From positions 248,001 to 312,000 of the forward strand of contig NZ_FRAA01000004.1 in the NCBI RefSeq assembly GCF_900142205.1: DNA of 64,000 nucleotides, given 5' to 3'. This DNA is from Reichenbachiella agariperforans. GTDB lineage: Bacteria > Bacteroidota > Bacteroidia > Cytophagales > Cyclobacteriaceae. Below the pieces are notes generated by a model. That model saw only the letters and a list, made by a program, of their open reading frames with translations. It searched no databases and was not told the origin of the DNA. The position numbers and the translations under genes are program-made. Positions within the stretch are counted from its first letter, which is position 1; each line of letters begins with the position of its first letter. Below, piece after piece: positions 61,106 through 64,000 of the stretch.

Positions 61106-61174
61106 CAATGACGGGATTTGAACCCGTGACCTCTTCCTTACCAAGGAAGCACTCTACCCCTGAGCTACATCGGC
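61103..61174 (-). tRNA. tRNA-Thr (GGT)
   Basis: On the minus strand CTTCC-TTGGTAA-GGAAG gives anticodon GGT. Acceptor stem GCCGATG/CATTGGC with one G-T pair; discriminator T; no encoded CCA. Third tRNA in the Tyr-Gly-Thr group before tuf. Confidence 0.97.
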
Positions 61175-61188
61175 TAATCAATAATAAG

Positions 61189-61261
61189 AGCGGGAGACGA
61201 GGCTCGAACCCGCGACCTACAGCTTGGAAGGCTGTCGCTCTACCAACTGAGCTACTCCCGC
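61189..61261 (-). tRNA. tRNA-Gly (TCC)
   Basis: On the minus strand ACAGC-CTTCCAA-GCTGT gives anticodon TCC. Acceptor GCGGGAG/CTCCCGC is fully paired; discriminator T; no encoded CCA. It lies 14 bases upstream of tRNA-Thr. Confidence 0.97.
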
Positions 61262-61301
61262 TTATTATAAACGCACCATGCTTGCATGGCACGGCCAATG
61301 G

Positions 61302-61384
61302 TGGGGGGAACAGGATTCGAACCTGTGAAGACATAAGTCAACGGAGTTACAGTCCGTCCCAGTTGGCCGCTTTGGTATCCCCCC
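61302..61384 (-). tRNA. tRNA-Tyr (GTA)
   Basis: On the minus strand ACGGA-CTGTAAC-TCCGT gives anticodon GTA, with a class II variable arm. Acceptor GGGGGGA/TCCCCCC; discriminator A, and CCA follows in the DNA (61301-61299), unlike the neighbouring tRNAs. First tRNA of its cluster. Confidence 0.97.
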
Positions 61385-61454
61385 TTGGTCATTAAATTTA
61401 AGAACCTTCCCTAAACCGAGGGAAGAAAATCACTCTCTCGTTTTTTAGGAAGTG

Positions 61455-61485
61455 CAAAATTATATGCTTTTGATTCTTATTCAAA
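61455..61485 (-). promoter_or_regulatory. Proximal promoter of the tRNA-Tyr/Gly/Thr cluster
   Basis: On the minus strand TTTG (61482-61485), a 19-base spacer and TAATTTTG (61455-61462) followed by CACTTCC. It is an exact match to the Bacteroidota consensus, 71 bases upstream of tRNA-Tyr. Confidence 0.75.
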
Positions 61486-61637
61486 TTTTTGGAAATTTAT
61501 TTTCAGAACATTCGAATATTTTTCCAAAACCCTATCCTAAATCGATTTCAACTGTCTCTGTCAAACGATCGAGCTGACAAAAACTAAAGCTAGCAATCCC
61601 TACGGACTTACTTAGAAACTGATTTTCAACAGGACTG

Positions 61638-61668
61638 CAAAGCTAATGTTTATATCTATGAATACAAT
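61638..61668 (-). promoter_or_regulatory. Distal promoter of the tRNA cluster
   Basis: On the minus strand ATTG (61665-61668), a 19-base spacer and TAGCTTTG (61638-61645) followed by CAGTCC. It lies about 250 bases upstream of tRNA-Tyr and has the same start-region word as the rplC and secE promoters. Confidence 0.5.
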
Positions 61669-61941
61669 CGTTTTATGGGATGGAATCATATAAAAAATCC
61701 TACTCCCCCTCTCCTTACACATTATAGAGTTGACAATCAATTTTTTAATGATTTGAATAACGCTTTGCTATGTTCCAGAATCGTCTTATATCATTAGCTG
61801 AGAATGCCTTTCTTAGATCATTAAGTTGGACTTCAACAACTCTTACTCTATTTTACTCAACAGCGGCTTTCACTAGTATTCAGTATAAACCATCCTGTAT
61901 ACTCCATAGTACTGAACTATTTCCATCATAAAAAACAAAGC

Positions 61942-62892
61942 ATGCCTGATTTCCCACTTGGACTTGATGCTCTTAAAGCAATCGCCGAATACCGAACCGA
62001 GTTCTGGACCTTGATCTTACATACCTTCACTCTTATAGGGGATAAAGAAGGCTATATTTTAATCATTGTGGGGATTTACATGATGTACGACAAAAAACTA
62101 GCCTTACGACTAGCTGTAATTGTACTTTCTACAACAATAATCAATCAAATACTCAAAATGATTATTGCTAACCCCAGACCCTTTGTCCTAGAAGGTACCT
62201 ACTTAAAACACTGGGAAGTATCGCACAGTTACGCCGAGGTTACTGCCATGGAATTTTCCACTCCATCTGGGCATGCAATGGCTTCTGTGCCATTTTTTGG
62301 ATATTTACACCATACGTATCATAACCTACATTTCAGGATCATAGCACTAGCTTTCATTTTATTAATTGGCTTTTCCAGACCATATCTGGGCGTGCATTAC
62401 CTAGAAGACATTATACTAGGCTGGGGCTTTGGAGGGCTCATCTTGGCAATCGTTTTGAAGTATGAAGAGGAGGTGTGCCAGCACTGGAATAAACTTAGCC
62501 TATTTCAAATATCGCTAACCTCCATAGGAGTCAGTCTGCTTTTTTGGCTGACGACCTTACTTATTAAAGACGCAAACATTACAAACCTACCGACGGCATT
62601 CACAGGGAGTTTGGGGTTCATTTTTGGAATCTTGATTGGTGCCAGGCTAGAAAAAACAACACTGGGTTTTGATCCCAAGAGTAAATCAATCGTCATAAAA
62701 CTCATTCGGACGTTGTTGACAATGGCTCTCATCGTTGCTCCTATCGTTTTGCTAAAAAAACTACCCTTTATTGATTGGACAGATAATTCTTATACCAATC
62801 ATCTCCTTCAGTACATTCGCTATACTATATCAGCGCTGTCAGGTATCTACATTGCACCATGGCTCTCTATCAAACTAAAACTACTATCCTAG
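61942..62892 (+). CDS. PAP2-family membrane phosphatase
   Basis: This 316-residue integral membrane enzyme has the three PAP2 motifs: KMIIANPRP (72-80), PSGH (108-111) and SRPYLGVHYLED (145-156), with H111 and H152 as the catalytic histidines. About eight hydrophobic segments are seen; the last four, after residue 185, are an addition to the core fold. Relatives dephosphorylate undecaprenyl diphosphate, phosphatidic acid or lipid A on the periplasmic side. Substrate not known. It is a single gene on the plus strand. Confidence 0.9.
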   Translation: MPDFPLGLDALKAIAEYRTEFWTLILHTFTLIGDKEGYILIIVGIYMMYDKKLALRLAVIVLSTTIINQILKMIIANPRPFVLEGTYLKHWEVSHSYAEVTAMEFSTPSGHAMASVPFFGYLHHTYHNLHFRIIALAFILLIGFSRPYLGVHYLEDIILGWGFGGLILAIVLKYEEEVCQHWNKLSLFQISLTSIGVSLLFWLTTLLIKDANITNLPTAFTGSLGFIFGILIGARLEKTTLGFDPKSKSIVIKLIRTLLTMALIVAPIVLLKKLPFIDWTDNSYTNHLLQYIRYTISALSGIYIAPWLSIKLKLLS

Positions 62893-63024
62893 TAAACAAC
62901 CTGCGTACGGAAGAGCAAAACCTAAGCTTATCTAACAAACCAGAAGCTGTTTATCATTCAAAATGATTAATAGCTCACTTATTAGTATGACTATCATTTG
63001 ATGAAACGCTGTATAGTCTACACT

Positions 63025-63064
63025 AAAAAATTACCCCGAATCAGCCAAAGCCAACCCGGGGTAA
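63025..63064 (-). terminator. Terminator after the secreted repeat protein gene
   Basis: On the minus strand the stem TTACCCCG/CGGGGTAA (63031-63038, 63057-63064), with an 18-base loop, is followed by TTTTTTAG. It lies 45 bases after the stop of the repeat protein. Confidence 0.75.
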
Positions 63065-63108
63065 ATACATAACCTAACGCTATAGGTTAAAATCTTACGT
63101 TTAGCCAT

Positions 63109-63999
63109 TTAGCTATCCACATTTACTCCTAAATTACCAGAGTAAGTGTTATTGGTATCAGAAAAAGCGCCTCCTGACTGCACGCGAACCCCCGCATCAC
63201 CGCTCTTGCTAAAGGTGCAATTATTCGCCGAGAACTGAGCTGAAGACCCGCCTACTTCTACGTTTGCCTTTCTGTTCGCTCCATCGAACCCTTCCTCTCC
63301 ACCATTAGACACAGTAGTGTAGACAAAAGAATTATCAGGCATATTGGACAAAAAACGCAAGCCTTTCCAATATCCGGTCACATCCTGCTCTCCTCGGAAT
63401 ACAATAGGGTTGACACTCGTTCCATTGGCCTTCATGGAGCCACCTGTTTGGATTCGAAATCCACCATTAGGCTGACCGATAAACTCCGCCCCCGCCAGTA
63501 TCGTAACATTAGAGTATATATCCTCAACATTAGGTGCTAATCGATAGGGCACGTTTAAAGCCTCCCACGTCCAAGTCTGTGTGCTCTCTTTGTTGCCCCA
63601 GTAAGAATCTATATAGTCGTGCGTATTACCAGAGTAATCCGATGCTGCGTCAAAATAATGATAGTGATTGTATCTCGTCATGACAGGAGCATCATTATCA
63701 GTTAGTACATTGTTAGCGAAATCATCGAGTGTACTCTCCAAATCTCGGGTATAGAGTCCATAGCCAGCGCTCTTGGTCGACAGAGCATTTGTCATCTTGA
63801 GACGCCCTGCATCATCTACCATGATATTGGCTTTGAGATTAGCCCCATCGAAACCTTTTTGTCCGCCGTTATATATCTCCACGTACGTCAGTTCATTGGC
63901 TATAGTATTAGAATGAAATGATAGGCCTATCCATTTACCTTTTACGTCCTGCTCACCACGGAATACAATCTTGGAATTAGCAGTTCCCACTGCATTCAG
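63109..63999 (-). CDS. C-terminal part of a large secreted repeat protein (beta-helix type), cut by window edge
   Basis: The frame is open to the window edge, so only the last 297 codons are seen. Two repeats begin with IVFRGEQDV (about 190 residues apart) and share G-W-GL-F-SN, NGG-GFDGAN-KAN and later SK-G blocks with many Asn and Gly, the pattern of right-handed parallel beta-helix or adhesin-like surface proteins. The segment between the repeats is different in content (aromatic YNHYHYFDAASDY). It ends NLGVNVDS without a type IX sorting domain or other anchor. The true start and signal peptide lie outside. Function is unknown; a surface or extracellular role is inferred. Confidence 0.8.
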   Translation of the reverse strand: MNAVGTANSKIVFRGEQDVKGKWIGLSFHSNTIANELTYVEIYNGGQKGFDGANLKANIMVDDAGRLKMTNALSTKSAGYGLYTRDLESTLDDFANNVLTDNDAPVMTRYNHYHYFDAASDYSGNTHDYIDSYWGNKESTQTWTWEALNVPYRLAPNVEDIYSNVTILAGAEFIGQPNGGFRIQTGGSMKANGTSVNPIVFRGEQDVTGYWKGLRFLSNMPDNSFVYTTVSNGGEEGFDGANRKANVEVGGSSAQFSANNCTFSKSGDAGVRVQSGGAFSDTNNTYSGNLGVNVDS

Positions 64000-64000
64000 A

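Larger units (their letters stand above)
61385..61941. other. Gap between tRNA-Tyr and the PAP2 gene with two minus-strand promoters
   Basis: No gene is seen in these 557 bases. Two TAnnTTTG promoters point to the tRNA cluster (61455-61485 and 61638-61668). The part from 61690 to 61941 is AT-rich and should hold the PAP2 promoter, but no TAnnTTTG box is evident on the plus strand. Confidence 0.55.

Noticed and set aside
61042-61395. Open frames on both strands over the tRNA-Thr/Gly/Tyr cluster
   Set aside because: The reading RRGSNPRPTAWKAVALPTELLP-type text is the well-known artefact of translating tRNA genes.

Overview
This window is a chromosomal segment of a member of the phylum Bacteroidota, most likely the order Cytophagales (a marine Reichenbachiella- or Marivirga-like lineage; the genus cannot be fixed from the sequence). 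The evidence is repeated promoters with the Bacteroidota -7 box TAnnTTTG, a DUF3078 protein, a DUF3467 gene overlapping the end of rpoC, a bacillithiol enzyme (BshC), a type IX secretion-like C-terminal domain, and ribosomal proteins with this phylum's sequence habits. Base composition looks even, and no insertion sequence, prophage or CRISPR array was seen.

Region 1 (1-2400): frr (cut by the window edge), pyrH, a biotin-carrier protein and an Lrp/AsnC regulator, all on the minus strand. They are followed by a small transcription unit on the plus strand encoding a tRNA-like RNA with an oversized variable region and its own terminator.

Region 2 (2500-13400, plus strand): single genes and short units. 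These are an acyl-CoA ligase, a DUF3078 protein, a lipid kinase, an unknown protein, a DedA/VTT-type membrane protein, typA/bipA, a Tyr/Gly-rich lipoprotein with an exact CRP-type palindrome upstream, an orphan amino-acid-type binding protein and recQ.

Region 3 (13400-28050): bshC flanked by two diverged copies of an intergenic repeat, tRNA-His, dihydroorotase, a DEAD-box helicase, a hairpin-rich gap, gcvP, a mini secreted protein, an NtrC/NtrB-type two-component pair followed by a predicted kinase-fold protein, and two exported proteins.

Region 4 (28089-61384, minus strand): one of the most complete translation and transcription superclusters possible. In transcription order it holds tRNA-Tyr, tRNA-Gly, tRNA-Thr, tuf, tRNA-Trp, secE, nusG, rplK, rplA, rplJ, rplL, rpoB, rpoC, DUF3467, rpsL, rpsG, fusA, rpsJ, the S10/spc/alpha genes rplC to rplQ, then carA and eno. 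Terminators and strong TAnnTTTG promoters divide it into units, with breaks after tuf, rplL (attenuator), DUF3467, rpsJ, an internal start before rpsH, and after rplQ.

Region 5 (61385-64000): a promoter-bearing gap, a PAP2-family phosphatase, and the C-terminal part of a large secreted repeat protein that runs off the window.

Most of the window is housekeeping. The best candidates for something undescribed are the tRNA-like RNA at 2252-2362, the structured gap at 18654-18779, the kinase-fold protein at 25314-26354 and the shared promoter signature of the translation operons.
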